56,545 bases of DNA, taken from Acidobacteriota bacterium. Its GTDB lineage: Bacteria > Acidobacteriota > Terriglobia > 2-12-FULL-54-10. This document shows positions 27,206 through 35,896 of this stretch, piece after piece (the stretch's first letter is position 1; the number at the start of each line of letters is the position of its first letter). Both the position numbers and the translations under genes were made by a program. The notes beneath the pieces are model-generated. The model searched no databases and was not told where the DNA came from. It was given only the letters and a program-made list of their open reading frames with translations. The DNA lies in the NCBI GenBank assembly GCA_016191085.1, contig JACPPJ010000003.1, forward strand, positions 1-56,545, written 5' to 3'.

Positions 27206-27552
27206 TTACCACCACGGTGTCCTCAGGCGTCCGGACCTTTGAGCCCGCCGGCGCTCAACATCAGAACAAGTGATCTTTCGATCTTGTTCCTCCAGACCAG
27301 GAGTAATCCAGCCAAACCGATCGATCTCTGGCGACGCTGTATCTATTAAATCGACAAAATCCTGAAAGGACCACAACTCCGGGATCGGCTCTAAAGGAAC
27401 AGCAGTCTCTCCGCGCGTGTCGCGAAAATCTCGTGTAATCTTTCTCTCAAACCGGACAGTTTCACTGTCTCGCAGCAATTGAGTTTCGCAATACCATCAC
27501 TCTGAAGCGTCGCCACCACGATTCGGATGTCGTCGTTGCCGCAAAGCTTCAT
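27206..27552 (-). pseudogene. exbD: ExbD/TolR-family remnant, frameshifted
   Basis: Two short frames together read as the periplasmic domain of an ExbD/TolR protein. The first (27552-27391, 53 residues) contains NDDIRIVVATLQSDGIAKLN and KLSGLRERLHEIFATRAERL and hits a stop. The second (ending at 27206) continues in another frame with ELWSFQDFVDLIDTASPEID and RFGWITPGLE, the matching C-terminal strand-helix-strand. The N-terminal membrane helix with its catalytic aspartate is absent. ExbD works with TonB, and a TonB-family gene begins 550 bases away on the other strand, which supports the assignment. Confidence 0.7.
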
Positions 27553-27601
27553 CGTGTCGGGAAGACGAACCGCGGGATGCCTCGTCTGTGGCTATGGCGT
27601 T

Positions 27602-27787
27602 TTACGTAACTTGCGCGCGCTGTTCAAACCGGCTGTCCTTCCACACCCCTGAGTTCAAGATGTCATGCAGAGCCGATACGGCGTGCCAGACGTCGCTGTA
27701 GCGGGTGTAAAGAGGCGCGAAGCCGAATCGCAGAATATCGGGCGCTCGAAAATCGCCAATCACGCTAGCGGTTATGAGGGCTTGCAT
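27602..27787 (-). pseudogene. kynU: Kynureninase C-terminal remnant
   Basis: The last about 60 residues of kynureninase are preserved: MQALITASVIGDFRAPDILR, then FGFAPLYTRYSDVWHAVSAL and a normal end. The full enzyme is about 400 residues, so more than 80 percent is missing, including the PLP lysine. It overlaps the kynB remnant by 23 bases in another frame. This marks a deletion junction between two formerly adjacent kynurenine-pathway genes. Confidence 0.75.
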
Positions 27788-27944
27788 GAGGCGCCACGGC
27801 GGTAAAGTTGGGGTTCCAGCGCGTCAGGTCCTGCTGCCGCATCGTACGGAGCAGAACACGGTCAACACCATCGGCGGAAAACTGCGGCAGATCGCCAGTC
27901 GGAATGCCGGGAGCTATGGATTGCGAGATGTCGTAGATGCGCAT
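27765..27944 (-). pseudogene. kynB: Kynurenine formamidase remnant
   Basis: A 59-residue frame begins MRIYDISQSIAPGIP, the typical N-terminus of cyclase-family kynurenine formamidase. After a deletion it resumes with VDRVLLRTMRQQDLTRWNPN and FTAVAP, a segment from the middle of that family. The metal-binding HxGTHxDAPxH motif has been lost. The frame then runs out of frame into the kynU remnant. Together the two show decay of a tryptophan-degradation operon. Confidence 0.6.
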
Positions 27945-28097
27945 CGGTCAGAGAGCTGTCCGCACCGACCACAACTCGGGGAACGTGACGAGGGATCAGC
28001 CATGAGGAAGTACCTCCGCTGAACAGAAGGGAACACCTATATTATAGGGCGGCTTTCGCACATTCTCGCGAGTCCTAGTACTTCGCGAATTCGTTCC

Positions 28098-29777
28098 ATG
28101 ACCTTCAGCATCACCGGCAATGGCCATCTAGATGCTTCCGGACCGGTGATGAAGCAATCAGCACCACAGTTCGCGCTGATGGGCGAGAGCACACGCCGGC
28201 GGCCGCTGCGCGAGCTAATAACGTCAATTTGGGAATGTGAGCCGGCTGTCTGCTCTCTGGATTTATTGCAAATCTCGGCGTGGTCGAATCGGCGTCGTCC
28301 GGCGCGTGGGATAGCCGCATCTGTGTTGGTCCATATCGGCGTGGTGTGCCTGGCATATTCTCTTCCGGTTCATGTAGTCCACCGGCTTAATACCACAGAA
28401 CCCAAGATAAATCGCTCCTCGGTGGTGTACTACAATCTCACGGATATCCAATTCGCACTGGCCCCACGCCGGGTGCATTCTGATTCCACTAAGAGGAATG
28501 CCGGGACATCTTCGGCAGCACCGCGCGTCGCCGCGAAGCGCCGTCCTGCGCAACCGAGCGATTCGCAAATGTCCGTTGTTTCGCGTCCTGCGGCTCCGGA
28601 CAATTCGCACCAGACAATACTGCAGGCGTTTCCACCGGAATTGAAGATTCGCGAAAATATCCCCATACCGAACCTGATCATGGAAGTTCCAGCACCGCGT
28701 TTCGCGCCGCCGGTAATTCCACGGCCTCAGCCGGTTCCGCCGCCGCCCGTCGAACGTGCTGCAGCGGCTGTGATTCCGGTGACACCCGCGGCAATTGCGG
28801 TCGCGCAACCATCTCTTGCGGTGCCGCCGCCCGCGGCCGTGAATCCGGAGCCTCGTCCCGACGTAGCTCCAGCAGCCGCGCAAGCGCAATCCACAGCCAG
28901 CGAACTCGCTTCTGACGCTGCGGTGAAAAACTCTCTGACAACTCTTACGGTCGACCCTGTCCCGCTATCGAACCTGATAGCATTGCCGCCTGGCAACAAG
29001 CTCGGCTCGTTCGAGATTTCATTGGCCTCGCCGCCAGATCGACCGGGCGGTACCGGCAGTAGCGTTTCATCACAAACAGGAAACGGTGAAGAAAAAGGGA
29101 CGCGTGCTGCCGAAGGATCGCTGGAGCCCGGAGGTAACTCCGCTGGAACGGGCGCTGGGAGCGGCGCTGGCGGAGACGGTCACGGTGACCCCGAAAACGG
29201 CGGCGTCGGTTTCATTCATACTGGCAGCGGAAACGGCAGCACAGCCGGAGCGGGGCTTGCAGGCCCTGCAGCGGCACTGGTATATCCGGTGCAACCGCCG
29301 CCGCCGCGCGCTCCGGGACTAATTGTCAGCGCCGGGTCCGGCGGCGGTGGCGCCTTGCGCACCTATGGCGTGTTGCACGGGCAGCGCATCTACAGTATTT
29401 ACTTGCCGATGCCCGGCGCAGATTGGATTCTGCAGTACTGCGAGCGAGGCGGTGAGCGCGCTGTAACTCCGCAGGGCGGCGTCATCCGGTTAGGCGTGGA
29501 CAAACCGCTTGCCCCGCCGCTTCCCTTGGAACAATTCGATTTCCGCAGGAACGGCACCGTTGGCGCAGCGCCCGATCGCCAGATCATGCTGCAAGGCAGC
29601 ATCACGGAAGAGGGAACCGTCCGCGATCTCCGCGTGCTGAAGGGAGTGGAAGATTCGTTTGATCGAGCGGCCCTGGAGGCGTTTGGGCGCTGGAAATTCA
29701 AGCCCGCTACGAAAGCCGACGCGCCTGTGGCGCTCGATATCGTTGTGGGAATTCCCGTGCACGCGATGCGAAATTAA
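28098..29777 (+). CDS. TonB-family energy-transducer-like protein
   Basis: The 559-residue protein has a single membrane helix near residues 70-90 (ASVLVHIGVVCLAYSL). A long Pro/Ala-rich periplasmic stretch and a Gly-rich segment (about 330-390) follow. The TonB C-terminal domain is at the end (GSITEEGTVRDLRVLKGVED, then SFDRAALEAFGRWKFKPATK). TonB passes proton-motive energy from ExbB/ExbD to outer-membrane receptors. It lacks a functional ExbD partner here, since the nearby exbD is broken. A second in-frame ATG at 28149 is possible. The 320 bases between argS remnants and this gene carry no other gene. Confidence 0.75.
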   Translation: MTFSITGNGHLDASGPVMKQSAPQFALMGESTRRRPLRELITSIWECEPAVCSLDLLQISAWSNRRRPARGIAASVLVHIGVVCLAYSLPVHVVHRLNTTEPKINRSSVVYYNLTDIQFALAPRRVHSDSTKRNAGTSSAAPRVAAKRRPAQPSDSQMSVVSRPAAPDNSHQTILQAFPPELKIRENIPIPNLIMEVPAPRFAPPVIPRPQPVPPPPVERAAAAVIPVTPAAIAVAQPSLAVPPPAAVNPEPRPDVAPAAAQAQSTASELASDAAVKNSLTTLTVDPVPLSNLIALPPGNKLGSFEISLASPPDRPGGTGSSVSSQTGNGEEKGTRAAEGSLEPGGNSAGTGAGSGAGGDGHGDPENGGVGFIHTGSGNGSTAGAGLAGPAAALVYPVQPPPPRAPGLIVSAGSGGGGALRTYGVLHGQRIYSIYLPMPGADWILQYCERGGERAVTPQGGVIRLGVDKPLAPPLPLEQFDFRRNGTVGAAPDRQIMLQGSITEEGTVRDLRVLKGVEDSFDRAALEAFGRWKFKPATKADAPVALDIVVGIPVHAMRN

Positions 29778-29914
29778 CTGGCCATGCACAGGTTGATGCT
29801 GAGTAGAGTTTCCGCTAACTGCGTATTCCGTCAAGCGGAAGCTTTATTCCTCGATTTTCGAACCGCCAGTGCCAGTTCGGTTGCTAATGCGTCGATTTGC
29901 AGCACTTGCATCGC

Positions 29915-29930
29915 TGGAATACAAATTGCA
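29915..29930 (+). promoter_or_regulatory. Candidate sigma-54 promoter before the activator gene
   Basis: TGGAATACAAATTGCA has GG and GC at the exact -24/-12 spacing and matches 9 of 12 informative bases of TGGCACG-N4-TTGCW. It is 93 bases upstream of the sigma-54 activator gene. A dyad TTCCGCT (29810-29816) and AGCGGAA (29834-29840) lies about 75-100 bases further upstream, where activators commonly bind. This would be autoregulation. Confidence 0.5.
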
Positions 29931-30022
29931 AGCCCAATTGCCCTCAGACGAGGAGATTTGCTCCGGACCGTTTCCGATACGTCACAACCTGATTACGAGC
30001 ACGCTACACCAGAAGGACGGGC

Positions 30023-31468
30023 ATGAGTGAATCACTAGTTCGTGTATGGTTCTGTACCGCAGACGTAGGATTCGGCCAGATTGTTACCCCCGCTTTAGGA
30101 CCCGCGTTTCAAATCCGTGTCGCTGATGATACGAACTTCCAAGAGGGCATTGACTGGTGCGACAGCATATTGCTGGACCTGCGCCATGTCGGAGGTTCCG
30201 CAGAAGCAGAAAAAGCTCTTTCCAGCGTCGAGCAGTGGCGGACCTCCGAATGTCCTCCTCCTGTGATTGCGATTATTGGAGACGATGATGATCTTGCGCT
30301 TACGCGCACATTAATCGCGGCCGGAGCGTACGATGTGGTCGCAAGCCCGCTCAACGTGGCAGAACTGCGGTTCTTGCTGCTGCGTGCTGATCGGCTTCGC
30401 CGCGCAGAAAAGGAACTGTTCCGCGCGCGGGCCCAACAGGCGGCGACGGGGTGCCTGGACAACCTCATCGGTTTCAGCAGCAACATGCAAGGTACCTTCG
30501 CGCTGGCTCAGAAGGTGGCGTCCTGTGACGTCAGCGTGTTAATTACCGGCGAGACGGGTACGGGCAAAACCATGCTTGCACGAACGATTCACCGGCTCAG
30601 CCCGCGCAGTTCCGGTCCGTTTGTCTCCTTCTCTTGTCCGAATGTGCAGGAAACTCTGGTGGAAGACGAGCTGTTCGGCCATGACAAAGGAGCGTTCACC
30701 GGGGCCTTCAATATGCGGCGCGGTCGCATCGAAACAGCCGCAGGCGGAACGTTATTTCTCGACGAAATCGGCGATCTTCCGCTGCCGTTACAGTCGAAAT
30801 TGCTTCGCGTACTACAGGAACGCACTTTCGAGCGCCTCGGAAGCAATACTCCTCTGAACACGAACGCGCGCTTTATCGCTGCCACAAACAGAAAGCTCGA
30901 GGAGATGGTAAAGCAGGGTTCGTTCCGGGAAGATCTATTCTACAGATTGAACGTAATACAACTTCATCTGCCGCCGCTGCGTGAGCGCAGCGGCGCCGCG
31001 CTGGTGCTGGCGCAGACGTTTTTGCAACGTTTCAGCCAGAGATTCGAGAAGAACGTCCGGCGCCTCTCGCGCACTGCCAGCATGGCAATAGAAGAATACG
31101 CCTGGCCTGGAAACGTTCGGGAGCTGGAGAATGTGATTCAGCGGGCTGTCGTGCTGGCCGATGGGTCCGCCATAGAAATCCGGCACTTGCCTTCGCATAT
31201 CAGAAGCAATTTCGAGACGGTGCCCGAAGCGCGAGTCTATGAAAAAGAGCTGCGCGAATTCAAACGGCGCTTGGTTTTGAGAACTCTGCGGGAGTGTGGC
31301 GGCAACAAGGCACAGACGGCTCGCGTGTTGGGGCTCGCACGCGGTTACTTGCACCGTCTCGTCCACGAACTCGATATCCAGTCGACGGAAACGGGCCAAG
31401 TGCTGCCATTCCCCCCGGCGGCGGTCGAGAGCATGGAGCGGGAATTGGTTTCCAAAAAAATCATGTGA
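30023..31468 (+). CDS. Sigma-54-dependent transcriptional activator (NtrC family)
   Basis: The 481-residue regulator has three domains. Residues 1-130 form a receiver-like domain with LLDLR at the phospho-acceptor position. The conserved lysine is replaced (VVASPLN), and the acidic pocket has only one acidic residue (TADVG). The AAA+ domain (about 145-380) has Walker A GETGTGKTML, the sigma-54 contact loop GAFTGA, and LDEIGDLPLP. A Fis-type helix-turn-helix closes it (CGGNKAQTARVLGLARGYLH). It activates sigma-54 RNA polymerase and sits at the head of the Tad/glycan region, where sigma-54-like promoters occur. Confidence 0.93.
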   Translation: MSESLVRVWFCTADVGFGQIVTPALGPAFQIRVADDTNFQEGIDWCDSILLDLRHVGGSAEAEKALSSVEQWRTSECPPPVIAIIGDDDDLALTRTLIAAGAYDVVASPLNVAELRFLLLRADRLRRAEKELFRARAQQAATGCLDNLIGFSSNMQGTFALAQKVASCDVSVLITGETGTGKTMLARTIHRLSPRSSGPFVSFSCPNVQETLVEDELFGHDKGAFTGAFNMRRGRIETAAGGTLFLDEIGDLPLPLQSKLLRVLQERTFERLGSNTPLNTNARFIAATNRKLEEMVKQGSFREDLFYRLNVIQLHLPPLRERSGAALVLAQTFLQRFSQRFEKNVRRLSRTASMAIEEYAWPGNVRELENVIQRAVVLADGSAIEIRHLPSHIRSNFETVPEARVYEKELREFKRRLVLRTLRECGGNKAQTARVLGLARGYLHRLVHELDIQSTETGQVLPFPPAAVESMERELVSKKIM

Positions 31469-31481
31469 GTTAATCCAAGAA

Positions 31482-32420
31482 ATGGGAGCCACTCAAACTC
31501 TCACCAGCGAAACGTTATGCGGGAGCCCGGAATTATGCGAGCGGTTCTGTTCCCGGTACGTCGTGGAGGCGCAGAACGCAGACGGCGGGTGGGGATATCA
31601 GCCAGGTTCGGAGAGTTGCGTAGAGCCGACCGCATGGTCGCTGCTGGCGGTAACGTCAGCAAGCCATGCCAGCACACAAGGATTGCAATGGTTGTGCAGC
31701 GCGCAACTTCCCGACGGTTCGTGGCCCGCGTATCGCGCTCAAACCCAGGGATGTTGGACCACGGCACTGGCGTGCTTGGCTCTGCAGCAGCTTGGTGAGA
31801 GTCGCGATCAGTTGCACGGAGGCGTGCAGTGGCTACTTTCCGCGTGGCCGGCCGAGTACCGCTGGTGGTGGCGTATGCGCAGCAAATTCAGCCGGGACGC
31901 CCGAGCGGTCAGACAAGATTGTGCTTTACCGGGCTGGAGCTGGACGCCGGGCACGGCGAGTTGGGTAGAACCAACCAGTTGCGCTCTGATCCTGCTGCGC
32001 CAACTCACCGATACAAGGCTGGCGGCTGCCTCACGCAAGAGAAAGAGGCTCGCTGAAAGGATGCTCCACGATCGTATGTGCCCGCGCGGCGGATGGAACA
32101 GCGGCAATCCCACGGTCTACGGGGTAGCGGGCGAACCGCGCGTAGGGCCGACTGCGTGGGCATTGCTGGCCTTACACGACACGCGTGACGCGACCGAGTT
32201 GCAGAGCAGTCTGGACTGGTTGCAAAGCGCTTGCACGCAAATTCGCAGCCCGTGGTCGCTGGCGCTGGGGTACATGGCTCTGCTGGCGTACAAACAACCT
32301 GTATCAGATGTTGGAGCGGCTCTCGGCGAAATACAGTTGCGCGGTGACGTGTTGTGGAATGTGCCTGCCGCGGCTTTGGTATCGATGGCCCTCAGCGGCA
32401 GAAATCCGTTAGCTGATTAA
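31482..32420 (+). CDS. Alpha/alpha-toroid (squalene-cyclase/prenyltransferase-like) repeat protein
   Basis: The 312-residue protein shows repeats of the terpene cyclase/prenyltransferase toroid: NADGGWGYQPGSESCVEPTA, LPDGSWPAY, and GGWNSGNP...VGPTAWALLAL. The DxDD catalytic motif of squalene-hopene cyclase is not seen, so it may use the fold without that reaction. It starts 14 bases after the activator and precedes the DUF362 gene by 10 bases; all three look like one transcript. Its role in a pilus locus is not known. ATG 31482 is chosen; the frame is open 62 codons upstream inside the activator gene. Confidence 0.7.
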   Translation: MGATQTLTSETLCGSPELCERFCSRYVVEAQNADGGWGYQPGSESCVEPTAWSLLAVTSASHASTQGLQWLCSAQLPDGSWPAYRAQTQGCWTTALACLALQQLGESRDQLHGGVQWLLSAWPAEYRWWWRMRSKFSRDARAVRQDCALPGWSWTPGTASWVEPTSCALILLRQLTDTRLAAASRKRKRLAERMLHDRMCPRGGWNSGNPTVYGVAGEPRVGPTAWALLALHDTRDATELQSSLDWLQSACTQIRSPWSLALGYMALLAYKQPVSDVGAALGEIQLRGDVLWNVPAAALVSMALSGRNPLAD

Positions 32421-32429
32421 GAGGATCGG

Positions 32430-33350
32430 ATGAAAGTAGCGAGTCCGACGCTGGCGCCTCCGTTCAACCGGCCACCCTCGCGGGTGGCAATCCGCCGCGC
32501 CAGTGGTTACGACACAGATCTGGAAGCCCTGCTGTCTGAGACTCTCGCCGAATTCGACATCAACGTGCGCGGCGCCACGGTGCTGCTGAAGCCGAACTTT
32601 GTGGAGCCGGATCCGCGAGGCGTCGTCAACACCCATCCTGCCGTCGTCCGAGCGGCTCGGGAGTGTTTCCTGCAATTGGGCGCTAAAAGCGTGCTGATCG
32701 GCGAGGGGCCAGCCCAGGAACGCGATACGTGGGCGGTTCTGGACAGCATGCGCGCCACAGATTACCTCGGCCGTCTGCACAACACGTTTGTGGATTTAAA
32801 CCTGGATGACATCCATCCGCTGCCGTTGCGGACCCACGCGTCCAGGCTGCGCGAACTTTATCTCCCCAGGACTGTGTTAAACGCCGATTTCATTGTCTCC
32901 ATGCCTAAGCTGAAGACGCACCACTGGGCCGGCGTCACTCTTTCGCTGAAGAACATGTTCGGCGTTATCCCGGGAAGTTGCTACGGCTGGCCCAAGAACG
33001 TGCTGCATTGGGCGGGAATCTCCAACTCCATTCTCGATATCAACAGCACCGTCCGCCCGCATTTTGCGATTGTAGACGGAATCATGGGTATGGAAGGAAA
33101 CGGTCCTCTGCAGGGGTCGCCAAAATATTGCGGCGTTCTGGTCGCCGGCGACGATCCTGTTGCCGTAGACGCCACCTGCGCGCGCGTGATGGACTTGGTG
33201 CCGCAGCGCATAGATTACATGGCCAAGGCAGGCGCTCTGCTGGGGCACATTGAGGAATTGAAGATCGAGCAGATTGGCGAGCACATTGCTAATGTGAGAA
33301 CACCATTCGAGGTGGTCGAGTCGTTTCGACGCATTCAAGCGAGCCATTAA
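32430..33350 (+). CDS. DUF362 domain protein
   Basis: The 306-residue protein matches the DUF362 family: VLLKPNFVEPDPRGVVNTHP, FIVSMPKLKTHHWAGVTLSL, MFGVIPG and VAGDDPVAVDATCARVMDLV. Many members have an iron-sulfur ferredoxin tail; this one has no CxxCxxC motif. The biochemical function of the family is not established. It is placed directly between the toroid protein and the TadE gene, so it seems to belong to the pilus operon. Confidence 0.82.
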   Translation: MKVASPTLAPPFNRPPSRVAIRRASGYDTDLEALLSETLAEFDINVRGATVLLKPNFVEPDPRGVVNTHPAVVRAARECFLQLGAKSVLIGEGPAQERDTWAVLDSMRATDYLGRLHNTFVDLNLDDIHPLPLRTHASRLRELYLPRTVLNADFIVSMPKLKTHHWAGVTLSLKNMFGVIPGSCYGWPKNVLHWAGISNSILDINSTVRPHFAIVDGIMGMEGNGPLQGSPKYCGVLVAGDDPVAVDATCARVMDLVPQRIDYMAKAGALLGHIEELKIEQIGEHIANVRTPFEVVESFRRIQASH

Positions 33351-33382
33351 CTATCACTTGTCCGCTTGACGAGGTTCTCGAT

Positions 33383-33940
33383 ATGACACTTGGGAGTACT
33401 CGATCCAGCACACGCGGTTCGACGAAGCATCACTTTTTGGAGACACTGCTTTCGGACCGTGGAACAGAACTGTTTGAATTTGCTCTGATCGCTCCGCTAC
33501 TTCTGACGCTGCTGCTCGGGATCGTTTGGTTTGGCCGCGCGTATAACGTTTACCAAAGCATTACCCGCGCAGCACGGGAAGGGGCCCGCTACGCTGTGCT
33601 TCCGAACTGCGCGACTTGCGGCAACACCTATGCCGATAACTATGCGCAGGCGGGAACGTGTCTTGCGAATCCCACTAGTTCGTTCACCAACTACATCGCG
33701 CCCGCGCTGACGGCTGCCCACGTCGATCCGCAGCAAGTGAGCAATTTCTGCCAGAAGGCGGATTGGCTCGAGAACACCAGCCCCAGGCAGTGCGGCGTGG
33801 TGATCAGCTTCGCGTACCCAGTTCACGTGACGATTCCTTTCACGTCACTGAACGGGACGAATTTCAATGTGAGCACGCAAGTGCAGATGCGCCTGGAAAA
33901 TCAGCGAGTCGATGGCAGCGGTAACCCAACCTGCCCGTAA
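33383..33940 (+). CDS. tadE: TadE-like minor pseudopilin
   Basis: The 185-residue protein has the TadE-type N-terminal region: a basic stretch, then ERGTELFEFALIAPLLLTLL-like TELFEFALIAPLLLTLLLGI, where Glu at the fifth hydrophobic position marks a prepilin-like segment. A mature domain with four or more cysteines follows (NCATCGNTY and FCQKAD), suggesting disulfides. TadE/TadF proteins are processed by the TadV prepilin peptidase and needed for Flp pilus assembly. Its stop overlaps the next gene's start. Confidence 0.85.
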   Translation: MTLGSTRSSTRGSTKHHFLETLLSDRGTELFEFALIAPLLLTLLLGIVWFGRAYNVYQSITRAAREGARYAVLPNCATCGNTYADNYAQAGTCLANPTSSFTNYIAPALTAAHVDPQQVSNFCQKADWLENTSPRQCGVVISFAYPVHVTIPFTSLNGTNFNVSTQVQMRLENQRVDGSGNPTCP

Positions 33941-34527
33941 TGGCGGGGGAGCTAATGTTATATAAATCGGCGGCTAACATGTGGAAACGTCTCGACAATG
34001 GGAGGCTCCTGCGCTCCGATGACGGCGTGCAGCTTCTGGAGTTCGCACTGGTGCTGCCGTTTCTTGTGGTGCTTTGCATCGGCATCGTGGATTTCACGCA
34101 GGCGTATACCTTGAAGCACAACCTGGTGAATGCCGCGCGCGAAGCGGCCCGCATCACGGTGTCAAATCCCGTGACGAGCCTTACGTGCACCAGCACCACG
34201 CCATGCTCCATCCAGGCGGCGGCGGACGCAGCTAAACAGTATCTCGTCAATGCGCAAATGAACGTCGCGAATTGCCTGAATCCAGCGTCTCCGAGCAGCT
34301 CCGGGACGCTGACATGGACTTACTCATGTAGCGGTGTCACGTTGACGATCAATCGGTCGTTCATCTTTACCGGCGCGGGCTCGATGGTCGTGCCCAGCAC
34401 GCAAGTGACTCTCTCTTATCCGTACACGTGGACCTTCGGCAGCATCATCGGCATGCTGGTCCCCGGATCGACCATCACTCTGCCCACAACACTCTCAACT
34501 CAATTCGTGATGCAGAACCTCACGTAA
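33940..34527 (+). CDS. TadE/TadF-like pseudopilin
   Basis: The 195-residue protein carries DDGVQLLEFALVLPFLVVLC, a TadE-type pseudopilin segment, followed by QAYTLKHNLVNAAREAARIT and a Ser/Thr-rich beta domain with paired cysteines. It is a second minor pilin of the same kind as its neighbour, start and stop overlapping (TAATG). Which is TadE and which TadF cannot be told from sequence alone. Confidence 0.82.
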   Translation: MAGELMLYKSAANMWKRLDNGRLLRSDDGVQLLEFALVLPFLVVLCIGIVDFTQAYTLKHNLVNAAREAARITVSNPVTSLTCTSTTPCSIQAAADAAKQYLVNAQMNVANCLNPASPSSSGTLTWTYSCSGVTLTINRSFIFTGAGSMVVPSTQVTLSYPYTWTFGSIIGMLVPGSTITLPTTLSTQFVMQNLT

Positions 34528-34539
34528 CTGGAGCAAGCA

Positions 34540-35826
34540 ATGCGTGAAATGGCAGCGCAACGAAAACATCAGGCCGGATCCACTCTTTTCATGGTAGCGG
34601 CAAGCCTGGGCGTGTTGCTGGGCATGTCGGCACTCTCGATTGATCTCGTATCAATGTACGTCGCCCGCAATGAAGCACAGCGAGCGGCTGATGCCGGCGC
34701 ACTGGCAGGCGCAACCGTCTTCGTAAGCCACGGTTGTACCGTTGGCGCGGGAGGATGCGTCCCTGGCGGACCTCAGGAAGCTCCCGCGACCCAGCAGGCC
34801 GTTGCCGCCGCCGCCCAAAGCCTGGTCGTGGGGCAGTACCCTGATGCGACTACCGTGGATGTGAGCTTCAGTTATCCCAGTCCGCAGGAACCGCAGATTA
34901 CGGTGACCGTTAACCGGGACACCGCTCACGGCAACGCCGTGGGCACGTATTTTGCCAAGGCACTCGGCATCAACACGGTGGACATCTCGGCATCCGCCAA
35001 AGCCGAAGCCTTCGACCCGACCGGAAGCGACATACCGATAGGGGTGCAATGCCTGCGGCCTTTTCTGGTACCGAATTGCGATCCAGTCCACCCCACACCC
35101 GCCAGTCCCGGGTGCGATACGGCGGCAGGCTACTTTTTCGATCCAGACACCAGACAAATTGTGCATCCGGGTCTATACAATCCGAGCGATCCTGCGGGCG
35201 GAGGCGTTCAAGGGGAGCCCTGGACGCTACACACCGATTCCGGACCCAGCCAGTGGTACTTGATCGCTTTCGAAGGTCAGAGTGCAAACGACCTAAGGAC
35301 TTACATTTCGCGGTGCTATAACGGCGCCATTCAGTGCGGAACGCAGCAGCTTTCCATGAACGGCGCCAATACCGGACCAACTGCCCAGGCTGTACTGGAT
35401 TTGATTCACGCGAACGGATCCTGTATGTCCGGACAGGATACGATCGATACCACCACCGGGCCGCCATTCGTGGTAACCGGCGGCGCGAATAACCCCAACC
35501 CCAGCCTGGTCGGCCAACAATTTTACGCGCTAGGGGGTGCGAGCGACTCTATCGTGACTGTCGCGGTCTATGACAGCATCATTGACCCTGCCACTGGCCA
35601 ACCTACCTACGCACTGCCGCCGGCCGGGACAACCGTCACGGTGGTTGGATTCATGCAGCTTTTCATCCGGCAGGTGACCAAGGACCCCGGAAACCCCTGC
35701 GGCGGAAATGGCAAGAATATTGAGGTGACCGTCCTGAATATCACCACCTGCGGCAACAGTGTAAACAACAGCACCCCCCCAGTCATCACCAGTGGGTCTG
35801 CGATTCCCATCCGGCTGATCCGCTGA
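34540..35826 (+). CDS. tadG: TadG-like pilus-assembly protein
   Basis: The 428-residue protein starts with the TadG-type segment GSTLFMVAASLGVLLGMSAL, then SIDLVSMYVARNEAQRAADA, matching Flp pilus-assembly TadG. The long secreted part is Gly/Pro/Thr-rich with several cysteines, and unlike some TadG proteins I see no clear von Willebrand domain. It likely caps or tethers the pilus at the envelope. It ends the pseudopilin triplet and is followed by the REP-like cluster. Confidence 0.78.
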   Translation: MREMAAQRKHQAGSTLFMVAASLGVLLGMSALSIDLVSMYVARNEAQRAADAGALAGATVFVSHGCTVGAGGCVPGGPQEAPATQQAVAAAAQSLVVGQYPDATTVDVSFSYPSPQEPQITVTVNRDTAHGNAVGTYFAKALGINTVDISASAKAEAFDPTGSDIPIGVQCLRPFLVPNCDPVHPTPASPGCDTAAGYFFDPDTRQIVHPGLYNPSDPAGGGVQGEPWTLHTDSGPSQWYLIAFEGQSANDLRTYISRCYNGAIQCGTQQLSMNGANTGPTAQAVLDLIHANGSCMSGQDTIDTTTGPPFVVTGGANNPNPSLVGQQFYALGGASDSIVTVAVYDSIIDPATGQPTYALPPAGTTVTVVGFMQLFIRQVTKDPGNPCGGNGKNIEVTVLNITTCGNSVNNSTPPVITSGSAIPIRLIR

Positions 35827-35896
35827 TGCAGCGCGCTATGAAGAAGGGTCTCAGTTTGAATTTTTCTTTCTGGCAACTCGCGAGGAGTTATGGAAG

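Noticed and set aside
29784..30026. 80-codon open frame before the sigma-54 activator
   Set aside because: It overlaps the candidate promoter and dyad, and reads as non-coding sequence.
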